A DNA stretch of 64,000 nt from Pirellulaceae bacterium (GTDB lineage: Bacteria > Planctomycetota > Planctomycetia > Pirellulales > Pirellulaceae), in assembly GCA_018402565.1 (NCBI GenBank), contig JAGYIQ010000002.1, forward strand, positions 62,001-126,000. The letters run 5' to 3'. Under the pieces are notes generated by a model. It saw nothing but the letters and a program-made list of their open reading frames with translations. It had not been told where the DNA came from and searched no databases. Of the stretch, positions 48,800-58,216 are shown in pieces. Position numbers and translations under genes: made by a program. The stretch's first letter is position 1. Every line of letters begins with the position of its first letter.

Positions 48800-50030
48800 A
48801 GTTACATGGGAGCGGTGCTAGGGAGGCAATCCCCGCGATTTGTGCGATTCTGCGAGATCCTCGCCACATTGCTGCCGTTTTTCTCTTTCCGGCCCAGAGC
48901 GTTCATGGTGACGCACACTGACGTTTTGGAAGCGATTGGTCCAGAAAGCATGGATGCAATAACGTCGTTGCTGGAAGAATTGCACTTGACTGACAATCTG
49001 ACAGGTGACCTACTTGCAACCGGAGCCTAATCGCTGAGAAATCGGGTTGTCGATTCTCCAGAGCTGCTCAGCAAGTTGAAAGGATGGCAAAAACCTTGGA
49101 GATAAAATTCATGGATAAAGAGCACCTTCTTTAGGGATGACTGTTCTCGCATATGGAGTTCACAAACTGAATGAAGATTCGGTGGACTTTCTAATATCAA
49201 TGTTACACTGGCAAGAACAGACTCATGCTTAAGTGGAGTGCACTATTGAAGCCCTTGGTAATTTAGGATTCTGCTCCCTAAATCGCTCGTGGTCCTAAGT
49301 GACGCATTTGCTAATACGCAAGTCGTCGCGATGATGGGTGACAATTTTGCTCTTGATACAATCATTAAGTCGTATGGACAGATTGAATTCGAGATTACGA
49401 TATCGAAACATATCTACTGGAAACAAATCCACGAAGACTCCTTTGGCAACTTGGCGATTAATGTGCGCGTATTCCTCTCTGGAATTTCGAGACCGAACGA
49501 ATTGCAGTTGAAACATTATGTACTGAATTGCGTCGTGTTTTGCAGGCAAGTCCGAGCGCCCGCAAGACATTCATGCAGTTGCTTTGGTGTTAGATAAAAT
49601 GAAGCACTTGCCAGAAAACTCATTTAGAAATGCTCCAAATTAGAGACGATTTTGAATGAGGCTGTAAACCATGAAGAGCTTGGTAGTCTCTCGTTGCGTC
49701 GCGTTCGAACTGTTGAGAAAGATAGATTCACTGAAATTTTTCGATTTTGCACTTAAGCTCAGATCAAGCTTCACATCCTGCAAGTTCGGATACCTGCAAT
49801 GGACTACCTAAGTGAAAAGCGTGGCTTGATCTCGAAACTATTGAGGCGATTTACGAAGGGCCAGTCAGTGACTCGGTGTCAAGTTAAACGCTGCACGCGT
49901 TCTTTGGGAGATTAGGAGATCGATCCGCGATTTACTTAGATGATCTGGAAAAGATTTGGCTTGACCAGTCCTCAGACAGCCGAGTTACGTCTGGAAGCTT
50001 CACAACGCTATTAAGTCAATTAAAGATGAT
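48800..50030 (+). pseudogene. HEAT-like gene remnant, RHS7 immunity candidate
   Basis: Plus-strand pieces in changing frames: KLHGSGAREAIPAICAILRD with PRHIAAVF, VLEAIGPESMDAITSLLEEL, AVALVLDKMKHLPENSFRNA, KLNAARVLWEIRRSIRD. These look like successive HEAT-like helix pairs. At least eight frame changes. The first pieces resemble the RHS4 immunity candidate in style but not in sequence. It follows RHS7 and ends just before the IS91 end at 50044. Confidence 0.45.
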
Positions 50031-50043
50031 ATTGACAACGTTC

Positions 50044-50330
50044 AAGAATACCCCGCAAATAACCCTGATTCTGAGGGGATTAGGCCGGGAGCTGCCGCTA
50101 GGCGACCGCGGATTGGCATGGGGTTGGCTAACTCGAAAGATAGGGCGATTTTTCTAAGGACTCGTTAGGATCTGATGGCGATTTGTGAGGTCGCCCAGCG
50201 GCGAGATGGCGGCGGAACAGCGCGATGATGCTGAGTTTTGAACGATCATCGTCATTTCGAGATAGACCGGTAGCGAGGCAGGCGGGTTGGGCTCGCTGCT
50301 GAAAGGACGTTTTGATTGGCCGCGAGACGT
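50044..50330 (-). mobile_element. IS91-like right-end fragment
   Basis: An inverted copy of 13620-13895. Its outer end (aagaataccccgcaaataa) starts at 50044 and is abutted by GTTC (50040-50043), which is GAAC in element orientation. Confidence 0.7.
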
Positions 50331-51200
50331 GCGACCTGAGGAAGGTTCTGGTTCTTGGTTAGGTTTAAGTCTTAGATTGAAGTAAGTCCAATTTCGGGAC
50401 TCAAGAATCCGAAGTCTATTCCAGTCCTCCTCCTAGCATGCGGAAGCTCGACTCGACACAATTTGCCCGCCTGAACCCAGTCGCCTGCTCGGAGGCCCGG
50501 AGGGCCGGCACAACTCCCTGCCGGTGGCGTCAGCCACCGGGCGACCGGGGCACCGGGATTAGAAGTTGCCCGGAGGGCCGGCACAAGGAACGAACGAGAG
50601 TGGACAGGAAATAGTGTTTTGGGCAGGAAGATGCCGGGTTAAGCAACTCGTGTTCAGTCCCAGGAGTGAACCCGTGGCGACAGATGTGGCCAAGGGGCAA
50701 AGAGCCCTCTTTTGATCGTTGGGGTTGGTATGTGGCTTTTCAGTCATGCCCCCACCGGGACAAGCCCGGATGGTGGGCGGATGTGGCCAAGGGCAAAGTG
50801 CCTTCTTTTGATCGTTGGGGGTAGCTGGTAGCCGGGCAGGCATCGCCCCATCGGCACGAGGCCGACGGTGGCCGTGTGACCAAGGGGGCAACGATCCTTC
50901 TTTTTGATTATTGGGGGCTTTCTCGCTGCCAAACTTCGGTCCCACGGGTGAACCCGCGGGGGCCGTGTGACCAAGCGGCAACGATCCTTCTTTTTGATTG
51001 TTATTGGGGGAGCGTTCTAGCTACCCAAACTTTCGCCCGGCGGGGTAAACCCCACCGGGGCGATGTGACCAAGTTGAATAAACACCTTCTTTTGATTATT
51101 GGGTGGGTTGCCGGTAGCCGGGCAGGCATCGCCCCATCGGCACGAGGCCGACGGTGGCCGGTTGACCAAGGGGCAGAGAGCCTTCTTTTTGGTATTGAGG
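50331..51200. repeat. ~98-bp repeats and hairpins, copy of 45.5-46.3 kb
   Basis: 50331-50640 repeats 45524-45840. 50640-51200 holds about six ~98-bp units (for example ggccaaggggcaaagagc, ggtagccgggcaggcatcgcc). Right-hand border of the island. No gene. Confidence 0.75.
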
Positions 51201-51540
51201 GGTCGAGTCCCTGTGGATTTGGCCTCTGCGTTTGGGCCCCAATCTCGCCCCCCTCGGCCAATTAACCCGACGGGCATTGTCAACCAAGCCCTAAACAACC
51301 TGCAGACGCTGGCCGCCCCCTCCCCATTCGATTATCCCAAACCGGCAACCTCCGCCTCGGCCTCGATCGTGAACGGCCGAGCCACCTTCGCGTCTGGCAC
51401 GTCGTCTGAGAAACAGACCACGCCGATTGCCAGATTCGGCAGATCAAACTGCCTCGTGGAAATCAACATCGTGTTTGGACGCCAATGACGATAAAATTCG
51501 ACCGACTTGCCCCATGGCACCTTACGAGGCAGGAACGGTT
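51201..51540. other. Intergenic region downstream of the metalloprotease
   Basis: No well-supported gene. A short minus-strand frame (RQFDLPNLAIGVVCFSDDVP, up to 51525) reads through the terminator and is doubtful. Confidence 0.35.
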
Positions 51541-51544
51541 CCTT

Positions 51545-51582
51545 AAAAAAAGGACTTGGTCGAACGACGCCGACCAAGTCCT
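51545..51582 (-). terminator. Rho-independent terminator of the metalloprotease gene
   Basis: A perfect 12-bp inverted repeat (aggacttggtcg at 51551-51562, its complement at 51571-51582, 8-nt loop), followed on the minus strand by a run of T (51545-51550). It lies 63 nt after the stop at 51646. Confidence 0.9.
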
Positions 51583-51645
51583 CAAAATTATCGCTGGGCT
51601 CGGGAACCGCCACCGATCACTCGGTGGCTCCCTGCCGGATCAACA

Positions 51646-54600
51646 CTACACCGGCACTGCGATGTGCCCAAACGGATGGCTGGTCTCCGTTAAGCGGAAC
51701 CGTTGGCCGACATCGGTTGCTTGCAGGAAGATGGACTCCAGATTCACGGCATTGCCGAGCTGGCGACCGTTGACATCGAACATCCGCAGCGTTTCCACGC
51801 GGCTGCCACCCCAAGCCATATTGGTGATGGTCAAGCCACCGACCGCTTCACCGCGATCAATGGTGAAGTCGATCCGGAGGTCGCGTCCGATTCGGCGGAA
51901 CATGAAGTCTTCCGTCAAATCATTGATCGTACCGAATGGTGCATTTAGCACGGAATGATTGCCATGAACATGGATTTCATCTCTGCCGGCACCCCGATCT
52001 TCATCGATCGTGCTCCAAGCATCGCCCATCCGCCAGATGTAGGTGTCGTTGCCCGCACCACCCATCAAATGGTTGGTACCGCCGCGACCTTCGAGAATAT
52101 CGTTGCCCAAGCCACCGACCAACAGGTTGTTCAACTCATTGCCGACCAACCGGTCATTGCCGCGACCACCGATGGCATTTTCAATCCGCGTATCGTGGGT
52201 GATGAGTACCGAGTGGGAATTCTCGCCGATGTTACTCATGCGACCGGGCCGCAGATCGATGTACTGATCTGTGGAGAAATTCGAGGCATCAATGGTATCA
52301 AATCCATCGGTGTCACGAATGGTTTCGCGGAACGGTTGGTTCGCCCAGGAGTGCACGGTGTTACCGGAGTTTTGCGACTCAGTGGCACCATACAAACGCT
52401 GGATTTCCATGATGTCGTACAGCATCGGAGTATCGATACCATAACCGTTCCCATCGGGAGCCAGTTCGTTGCGGACACCAGGAACTTGCCAAGCCCGCGT
52501 GTAGGACATTTGGGTGAACAAGTGATTGTTGGTCGCGGTCGGCAGCTGCGGGCCCGTATCGCCAGGCGACGTAAAGGGATGTCCCAAACCAACGGCATGA
52601 CCAATCTCGTGAATGGCGGTTAGCCAGGCTTCCGTACCATCCTCAAAATCGCTGTTTCCCAGGGCTTCGACGTTGAACCAGATATCACCGTGGGTCGATT
52701 GAGAAGGTCGCTGTGCGTTGGGGAAGTAAGCCCAACCCAAAATACCGTCGTCCATGCCCGTGAACATGAAACGCATCATGCCACCGACCGCTTCTGGCAC
52801 TTCCCGGAAGGTGATGTTGGCGAACTCCGAGTACAACTCCAAGGCCTCACGCATGCGTTGTTGTTGCAGGCCATTCAGAGCGCGGACGTTTTCGTTGCGT
52901 TCATCGGCGTCGTCTTCGTAATAGAATGGCACGACTAACGGGAAGCTGTAAGTGACCTCGACCGCTTGACCAGGGAACGCCGACCAGGACGTACCGGTAA
53001 ACAGCGAGTCGTTGGCAATGACCTCCGTGACCGTATCGATCCGCTGCCAGGGGCTCCAGGCGACCCCGTTGTCAAATCGCAGGACAAATTCGTTGAAATA
53101 GCGTCCCAGATTGTCGCCACCGGCGCCACCGACATACTCCACTGACTGGAACTCTTGCCACGTCATCTCGTGGAAACGATTCCCTTGCAGCACGCTGCCG
53201 TTGCGACGGACCGTGGGACCGCCGTTGGGCGAATTGGGCACGAACAACTGGACCGTCTTCACGCTCAGGCCGTTGCCATCAACCTGCATGATGTCACGCA
53301 ACAGGACACTCTCCTGTTCGCGAACCAGGATCAAATCCGGCAGTTCCGTGATCGGGCGGACCTTGACGGTCACCGACCCAGTGGAGATGTCGCTCCAGTA
53401 GCGACCATCGAACACCATAGCCCGGAACTTCTCAAAGTCGGCGAATTCCGAAGCATGGTACAGGACATCTGCCAAGTTTGCCGCTTCAACCTCGAACCAC
53501 GCATTGGCCGCTTGGATCTGGCCATTGACGGAAAAGTAACCGCCTTCGGCTCGACTGCCGGTATCATAAAACCGATATCGCTTCGGGGTATTGCCGTCCG
53601 CGTCACTGAAGGTGATCCAGTTGGCCACCTGCACCACCTGTCCCGACTTCAACTCCAGGTCGGGTACCGCTACCACAGGACGGTGGATGTTCGGGATCGT
53701 CTGCATGCGGAAATTGGCCACGTTGCTCCAGAACCGCCCGTCGTACACCTGGAACGCAACAAATTCAGCCTGTCCATTTCGCCCGCCATGGTAGTTCACC
53801 AAGTCAATGTCGTCGACCGAGATCTCAAACCATCTCCCTTGCTGCTGTACAACGCCATCGATGGAGAAAAAGCCCGAGTTCGGGTTATTCTGTCGATCGA
53901 TAAACCGAACGGTTCGCAAATCGTTCTCCGGATCCGTGGCGCGAATGAAGTCGCGAATCTTGACCGCTTCAAAGGCCAAAACCTCCCCTTCAAATCCCTG
54001 CGCTGTCGGCGGGAACAAGTTTGGCCGCGTGGTGTTGATCGCGCCGGTAGCTTGGGTGCTCCAAAAACGTCCGTCCCAAACCTGCATCGCGATGGTGTCA
54101 ACCGTGGGCACCACACCAGCAAAAAACCGCAAGAACTGAACTTGCGACGCAGGAACCTCCAACCACTGGTTGGCCGCAATCCGCTGGCCACGATACCACA
54201 GGTGACCACTCTCGCTGGCGGGCGAACGATCGATGATCCGCAACGCCTGCATTGGGTTGCCGTCGATGTCACTGTACTCAAAAATCTCAGAAATCAAGAA
54301 AGAGTGACCGACCTCGACACTGCGGGCCGAGAGGGTGACTCGCGGCGGAAAATTGTTGGCGGCATCACCGCCACCGCCGGTGCCCAAATTCTGCGGACCG
54401 GTGAGGTCGTAGTCACGACTCTCCAACACCTGCTCGTGTAGCGTGTTCGTGACCCGAGCCTGCGGTTGGAAGGTGCGACGCTCGACCTGCGTCAGTTGCA
54501 AATCGCGCAAAGTGACCGTCAGCCGAGCCACATCGCCACCAATCAGATTCGCCAACCATTCGAACTGGCTGCCATCGCCCGTGTTGAACTTGGAGCGCAC

Positions 54601-54978
54601 GACCGGGGCGCGTCGAGGCGTCTCCCCCGCCGGAGTTGACGGAACCGGGGCCAGCGGGGTTCCTTCTGGCACGCGAGCCAATTGTCGCACGACGCTGTCG
54701 GCAACATCCAACGCCGCCGGATTGCTCCCGACCCACTCCCGCAACGCAGCGGATGCCATCGCCAAGGACTGGCCAGCGACCGGAGGCGTTTCCCCGCCAC
54801 GGCCTTGAAACTTCGAATCGAAAATCGGCCCGAATTGCAGAGACACATTGGCCTGCCACAAATCAGCCAAGGTCACTTCGCCTAAACTCCGTTTCGACGC
54901 ACGGCCACTGGACTTATTGCCGGTTGAATCCAACCAATTGTTTTCACTGACAAAACCGTCGAATCGATTTCGAATCAC
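51646..54978 (-). CDS. Secreted serralysin-like (M10) metalloprotease with Ca-binding repeats
   Basis: 1110 residues from a GTG at 54978 (GGAG 8 nt upstream). No classical signal peptide. After an unassigned N-terminal part come about five repeats of ~100 residues (FRFYDTGSRAEGGYFSVNGQ, VWDGRFWSTQ, VYDGRFWSNV, VFDGRYWSDI), like cadherin/dystroglycan-type modules of RTX proteins. The protease domain has the zinc motif HEIGHAVGLGHP at about residues 790-801 (HExxHxxGxxH) and the Met-turn FTQMSYT. Calcium-binding RTX nonapeptides follow (GGRGNDRLVGN, GGLGNDILEG, GGAGNDTY). A C-terminal tail may act as a secretion signal for a type I system, typical of serralysins. It probably digests extracellular protein. 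It has its own terminator, so it is monocistronic. Confidence 0.9.
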   Translation of the reverse strand: MIRNRFDGFVSENNWLDSTGNKSSGRASKRSLGEVTLADLWQANVSLQFGPIFDSKFQGRGGETPPVAGQSLAMASAALREWVGSNPAALDVADSVVRQLARVPEGTPLAPVPSTPAGETPRRAPVVRSKFNTGDGSQFEWLANLIGGDVARLTVTLRDLQLTQVERRTFQPQARVTNTLHEQVLESRDYDLTGPQNLGTGGGGDAANNFPPRVTLSARSVEVGHSFLISEIFEYSDIDGNPMQALRIIDRSPASESGHLWYRGQRIAANQWLEVPASQVQFLRFFAGVVPTVDTIAMQVWDGRFWSTQATGAINTTRPNLFPPTAQGFEGEVLAFEAVKIRDFIRATDPENDLRTVRFIDRQNNPNSGFFSIDGVVQQQGRWFEISVDDIDLVNYHGGRNGQAEFVAFQVYDGRFWSNVANFRMQTIPNIHRPVVAVPDLELKSGQVVQVANWITFSDADGNTPKRYRFYDTGSRAEGGYFSVNGQIQAANAWFEVEAANLADVLYHASEFADFEKFRAMVFDGRYWSDISTGSVTVKVRPITELPDLILVREQESVLLRDIMQVDGNGLSVKTVQLFVPNSPNGGPTVRRNGSVLQGNRFHEMTWQEFQSVEYVGGAGGDNLGRYFNEFVLRFDNGVAWSPWQRIDTVTEVIANDSLFTGTSWSAFPGQAVEVTYSFPLVVPFYYEDDADERNENVRALNGLQQQRMREALELYSEFANITFREVPEAVGGMMRFMFTGMDDGILGWAYFPNAQRPSQSTHGDIWFNVEALGNSDFEDGTEAWLTAIHEIGHAVGLGHPFTSPGDTGPQLPTATNNHLFTQMSYTRAWQVPGVRNELAPDGNGYGIDTPMLYDIMEIQRLYGATESQNSGNTVHSWANQPFRETIRDTDGFDTIDASNFSTDQYIDLRPGRMSNIGENSHSVLITHDTRIENAIGGRGNDRLVGNELNNLLVGGLGNDILEGRGGTNHLMGGAGNDTYIWRMGDAWSTIDEDRGAGRDEIHVHGNHSVLNAPFGTINDLTEDFMFRRIGRDLRIDFTIDRGEAVGGLTITNMAWGGSRVETLRMFDVNGRQLGNAVNLESIFLQATDVGQRFRLTETSHPFGHIAVPV

Positions 54979-55152
54979 TTGCGTGTCTCCGTGATGCTGA
55001 ACTTCGCTAGACTAGGGAGCCCCAAAGCCGCCCGGCTTGACGGCGAATCAAGCCAGAACAAACAAATTGGTTTGATGGCGAATCAAACCAAAGCCGTCAA
55101 TCTGAGCCGCTCGGTTTGGGTCGAACCGAGCCTCTCGGACCAACGATGCGGA

Positions 55153-55476
55153 CTAAAAGTTCGGACTGACCGGCGGCGGAGCACTGGCAGCACCGTTGCC
55201 CGTCGCCATCGTTGGGCCAGCATCGCCGGCTTCACGTCGCTTGATCAAACCGGCCTCCACCAACTGCTTCACCAAATCCTCCATGGCGCTGAAGCTGCGT
55301 AGAAAACCTTCCGGCGGCAGTACGATCCGCTTGCGGAACTCCAACCGGGGCCGACCTTCGGCGTCCTTATTCTGTGCCGACAAACTGACCAAATCAATTC
55401 TGACCATACCGCCGGTCAAAGTGATCTCGCCAATCCCGTCCGCGTACACATCCTGCATTCCGTCCATCGTTTCCAT
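55153..55476 (-). CDS. Uncharacterised small protein
   Basis: 107 residues from the ATG at 55476; AGGAG is only 2 nt upstream, so the ATG at 55467 (11 nt from it) or the GTG at 55479 are possible. Reads VYADGIGEITLTGGMVRIDL, then KRIVLPPEGFLRSFSAMEDL and VKQLVEAGLIKRRE, a compact alpha/beta-looking part, then a disordered Ala/Pro tail. Not assigned to a family I can name. It lies upstream of the metalloprotease on the same strand, 175 nt from its start; co-transcription is possible but not shown. Confidence 0.6.
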   Translation of the reverse strand: METMDGMQDVYADGIGEITLTGGMVRIDLVSLSAQNKDAEGRPRLEFRKRIVLPPEGFLRSFSAMEDLVKQLVEAGLIKRREAGDAGPTMATGNGAASAPPPVSPNF

Positions 55477-55479
55477 CAC

Positions 55480-55830
55480 TCCTAAAAAGTCAACTTACCG
55501 ACCGTCAAAACTTGACAAGCGGTCGCTACTCGACCCATGAGTAGCTTTGGGTCGCGTTTCGCACCCCTCTTGGATGGCGTCCGCGAGCCCACTCGGTAGT
55601 TCATCTTAACCAAACCGGGCGATCATTTCTATCAACATTTTGCCAAAAACGGTCCGTTTTGGTCGCACTTTCCCCCCATTCGGCCTCCGCCGCTGTCACA
55701 GCTGTTAAATTCGCTAAAGTTGAACGATCAGTAAATCCGATCCGCTTGTAGGGCCTGCGGGCGAGAATCTCTCGGCCTGGAATTGGATCGATCCGTCGCT
55801 GGGTGCGAATTTTGTCGGCAAAGGCAGTCC
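55480..55830. other. Divergent intergenic region
   Basis: Between the leftward small gene and the rightward TIGR03546-like gene; should contain both promoters. No gene seen. Confidence 0.4.
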
Positions 55831-56307
55831 ATGAAACGCCAATCATCGTCAAAACATGCCCCGCCCACGCCCGCCTGGCGGTACGGCTGGGCGGTCGCCT
55901 TGGGGATGGCCTTCGGCCTGATCCCGAAGGACTCGGCCCTTTGCTACCTGTTCGCCCTGCTGGCCTTGTTTCTCCCGATTTCGGTCCCGGCGGCGCTCGT
56001 CTCGGCGGTCGCTTTTTCCGGCCTGGCCCCGCTCCTGGATCGCTGGACCGATCCCCTCGGGTTCTGGCTGCTGTCGCAACCCGCCCTCGAAGGTTTCTGG
56101 CGAGGCCTGGAAGCGACCCCCGCCGCCGTTTGGTTCCGCTCTCAAAACACTGTTGTTGTCGGCTCTATCGCCCTGGCCTTGGTCGCGTTCCTGCCGACGG
56201 GTTGGTTGTTCGCACGACTGGCAGGTCGACTCCGGCGGGCCTGGCCGACACGCGTCGCCCAACCACGTCCCCTGGTCCCTGGTTTCGCCCCGGAGCTCGA
56301 ATCATGA
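55831..56307 (+). CDS. TIGR03546-like membrane protein
   Basis: 158 residues from the ATG at 55831 (AAGG 7 nt upstream); the frame is open further upstream but lacks a ribosome site. Membrane segments: YGWAVALGMAFGLIPKDSAL (first), YLFALLALFLPISVPAALVSAVAF (second and third), and VVGSIALALVAFLPTGWLF. The LGMAFGLIPKDSALCYLF pattern fits the family described as TIGR03546. Its stop overlaps the next gene start (ATGA), so both are translated together. Function unknown. Confidence 0.75.
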   Translation: MKRQSSSKHAPPTPAWRYGWAVALGMAFGLIPKDSALCYLFALLALFLPISVPAALVSAVAFSGLAPLLDRWTDPLGFWLLSQPALEGFWRGLEATPAAVWFRSQNTVVVGSIALALVAFLPTGWLFARLAGRLRRAWPTRVAQPRPLVPGFAPELES

Positions 56308-58040
56308 ACCTGTTTAAGTTCCTGGTCCCGCGTTTCGCGTTGCTGGCGGTCCTGGCCATGGGCATCTGGGCCAGCAGTGGCCTGATGACCCGCTCGGTCC
56401 TCAATCAAACTCGCGTTTTCTCTCCCTTGGACCTGACGGTCGATCAAGCCGATTTGGGTTGGCAAAACAGCGAGCTGACCGTTCGCAACTTCCTGCTGGG
56501 ACGCGACGGCGTCGGCTCATTTCAGGCGGACAAGTTGTCGTTGAAACTGGACCAGGACGCCCTGACTCAGCAACGCTGGGTGGTGATTGACGGGATCCTG
56601 ACCAATCCCTCCGTTGTCGCTCCCGCCGGTAGCCCCCTGCCAGAAAACGCCCGCCGCAGCCCGGGCCTGGCGGATCGCCTGAGCGAAGCCCTACGGGTCG
56701 CTCACCAGCGGGGCGACTACAACGCTCGGCCGAAGCTGGCGATCGAACCGACCTGGTGGCAGCAAGTTCAATCGGCCCAACAGCGAACGGCATCCCCTGG
56801 GCAGCACACCCGCCAAGCCCTGGAAACCTGGCAGACGAAGTGGGCCGGGGAACTGGCCGCCTGCCGCCAGCAGACCGCCGAATTTCGTCAACAGCTCGAA
56901 GCCGCCGCGGAACTGGCCAAACGCCCCAACAATCCTCTGCGACAGGACTCACGCCTGACGGTCACCCAACAGATCAATCAAATCAGCGGTCAAATCGTCG
57001 ACGTTCAATCACGCATCGAGCGGATCCAGCAGGCGGCCGCAGACGAATTGGCGGCCATCTCGACCACCATTGAGAGCGAAGTCCAAGGCCTGGAGAGCGC
57101 CTTGCGTCTGCCACTGCCGCCCGCCACCAATTTCGACCAAGATCTGCTGACGCAACACCCGCCGCAGCCTCTGGAGCAAGTCTTCCTGTGGGCCGAGTGG
57201 GCGCAAGCGGTCGTGCCGAACTTGACCGACGACGCCATCAGCTCGCGTGGTCGCGATGTGCATTTTGGACGACAGCCGCTCCCCAGCCTGGAGGTGCAGA
57301 AGCTGACCCTGGCCGGAGTTACCAGCGTCGGCAACCGCTACTATCGTCTGATGGGGAGCCTCAATAACTTGACCAACCGTCCTTTCGCCCAGCGGGAACC
57401 CGCCAGCCTCTCTCTGCGAGCTCAGGGCGATCATCACGTGATGGTCAGCGGCCGCTACGATCAGCGCCACGGTCAACAGAAGGCATTCTTCTCGGTCCGC
57501 AGCCTGGATCTCGCCCGCGACCAGGGCCTGTCGCTGGTTTCTGCTCAGGATCGCGTCGGACTGCCCATTCAAGTCTCCCCCAGTCGCTACACGGCCCAAC
57601 TTCAGTTGAACCTGGACGGACAACAGGTCGACGGCCAGTTGGTCGTGCGACACTCACAGACACACATCGATTGCGATCTGAGTCACGTGCAGAACGAGAC
57701 CCTGGCCGCTCGTCTGCAACAGGAACTGCAAGCGATCGACTCCTTTGTCATCACGTATCGCCTGTCCGGCACGACCGACAGAATCGTAGCCACCGGCCAT
57801 TGTGACCTGGGCCTGCAAATCGCCCGAGCCTTGGGAAGCACCACCCAAGATCACTTCGAGTCATTGGTTGCAAAGCAAGCAGCGTCGCTTACCCAGGCCA
57901 TCGCCAGCCAGCAGCGGCAACTGGGGCAGTGGGTCCAAAGCGAAACGCAGCAGCTGATGGCCGCTGTCCAGCAGGAGTTGGCTCAAGTGGCCAGCCTGCA
58001 AGGCAATCTCGACAACGACGCTTCGCTACGCCTGCGCTGA
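56304..58040 (+). CDS. TIGR03545-like conserved protein
   Basis: 578 residues, starting at an ATG overlapping the previous stop (ATGA). The N-terminus FKFLVPRFALLAVLAMGIWA is a signal anchor. Then VDQADLGWQNSELTVRNFLL, a domain resembling AsmA-like/TIGR03545 family proteins, followed by a charged helical middle (QQLEAAAELAKRPNNPLRQD, RIERIQQAAADELAAISTTI) and a C-terminal part including LEVQKLTLAGVTSVGNRYYR. This pair of families is commonly adjacent, which supports both calls. A role in envelope lipid handling is a guess from the AsmA-like start only. Confidence 0.75.
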   Translation: MNLFKFLVPRFALLAVLAMGIWASSGLMTRSVLNQTRVFSPLDLTVDQADLGWQNSELTVRNFLLGRDGVGSFQADKLSLKLDQDALTQQRWVVIDGILTNPSVVAPAGSPLPENARRSPGLADRLSEALRVAHQRGDYNARPKLAIEPTWWQQVQSAQQRTASPGQHTRQALETWQTKWAGELAACRQQTAEFRQQLEAAAELAKRPNNPLRQDSRLTVTQQINQISGQIVDVQSRIERIQQAAADELAAISTTIESEVQGLESALRLPLPPATNFDQDLLTQHPPQPLEQVFLWAEWAQAVVPNLTDDAISSRGRDVHFGRQPLPSLEVQKLTLAGVTSVGNRYYRLMGSLNNLTNRPFAQREPASLSLRAQGDHHVMVSGRYDQRHGQQKAFFSVRSLDLARDQGLSLVSAQDRVGLPIQVSPSRYTAQLQLNLDGQQVDGQLVVRHSQTHIDCDLSHVQNETLAARLQQELQAIDSFVITYRLSGTTDRIVATGHCDLGLQIARALGSTTQDHFESLVAKQAASLTQAIASQQRQLGQWVQSETQQLMAAVQQELAQVASLQGNLDNDASLRLR

Positions 58041-58216
58041 TTGGGACAGTTGCTCATTCTCGTCCAATTGGCGCAACCGGTCTCAGATCGCACAAACGAT
58101 AATTCAGGCGATCTGCCCGCGATACTAGAGCTGGCTTCCTTTCGCAGACGATAGCACTTCTTGTGTGCTTCGCCGCACATGGCGGGGGCGGTTTTGGCTG
58201 TAGATTTGGAATAAAA

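Noticed and set aside
51332..51613. 93-residue minus-strand frame
   Set aside because: It runs through the perfect terminator hairpin of the upstream gene and has no start signal.
53155..54441. 428-residue plus-strand frame
   Set aside because: Opposite the metalloprotease, no domain, shadow composition.
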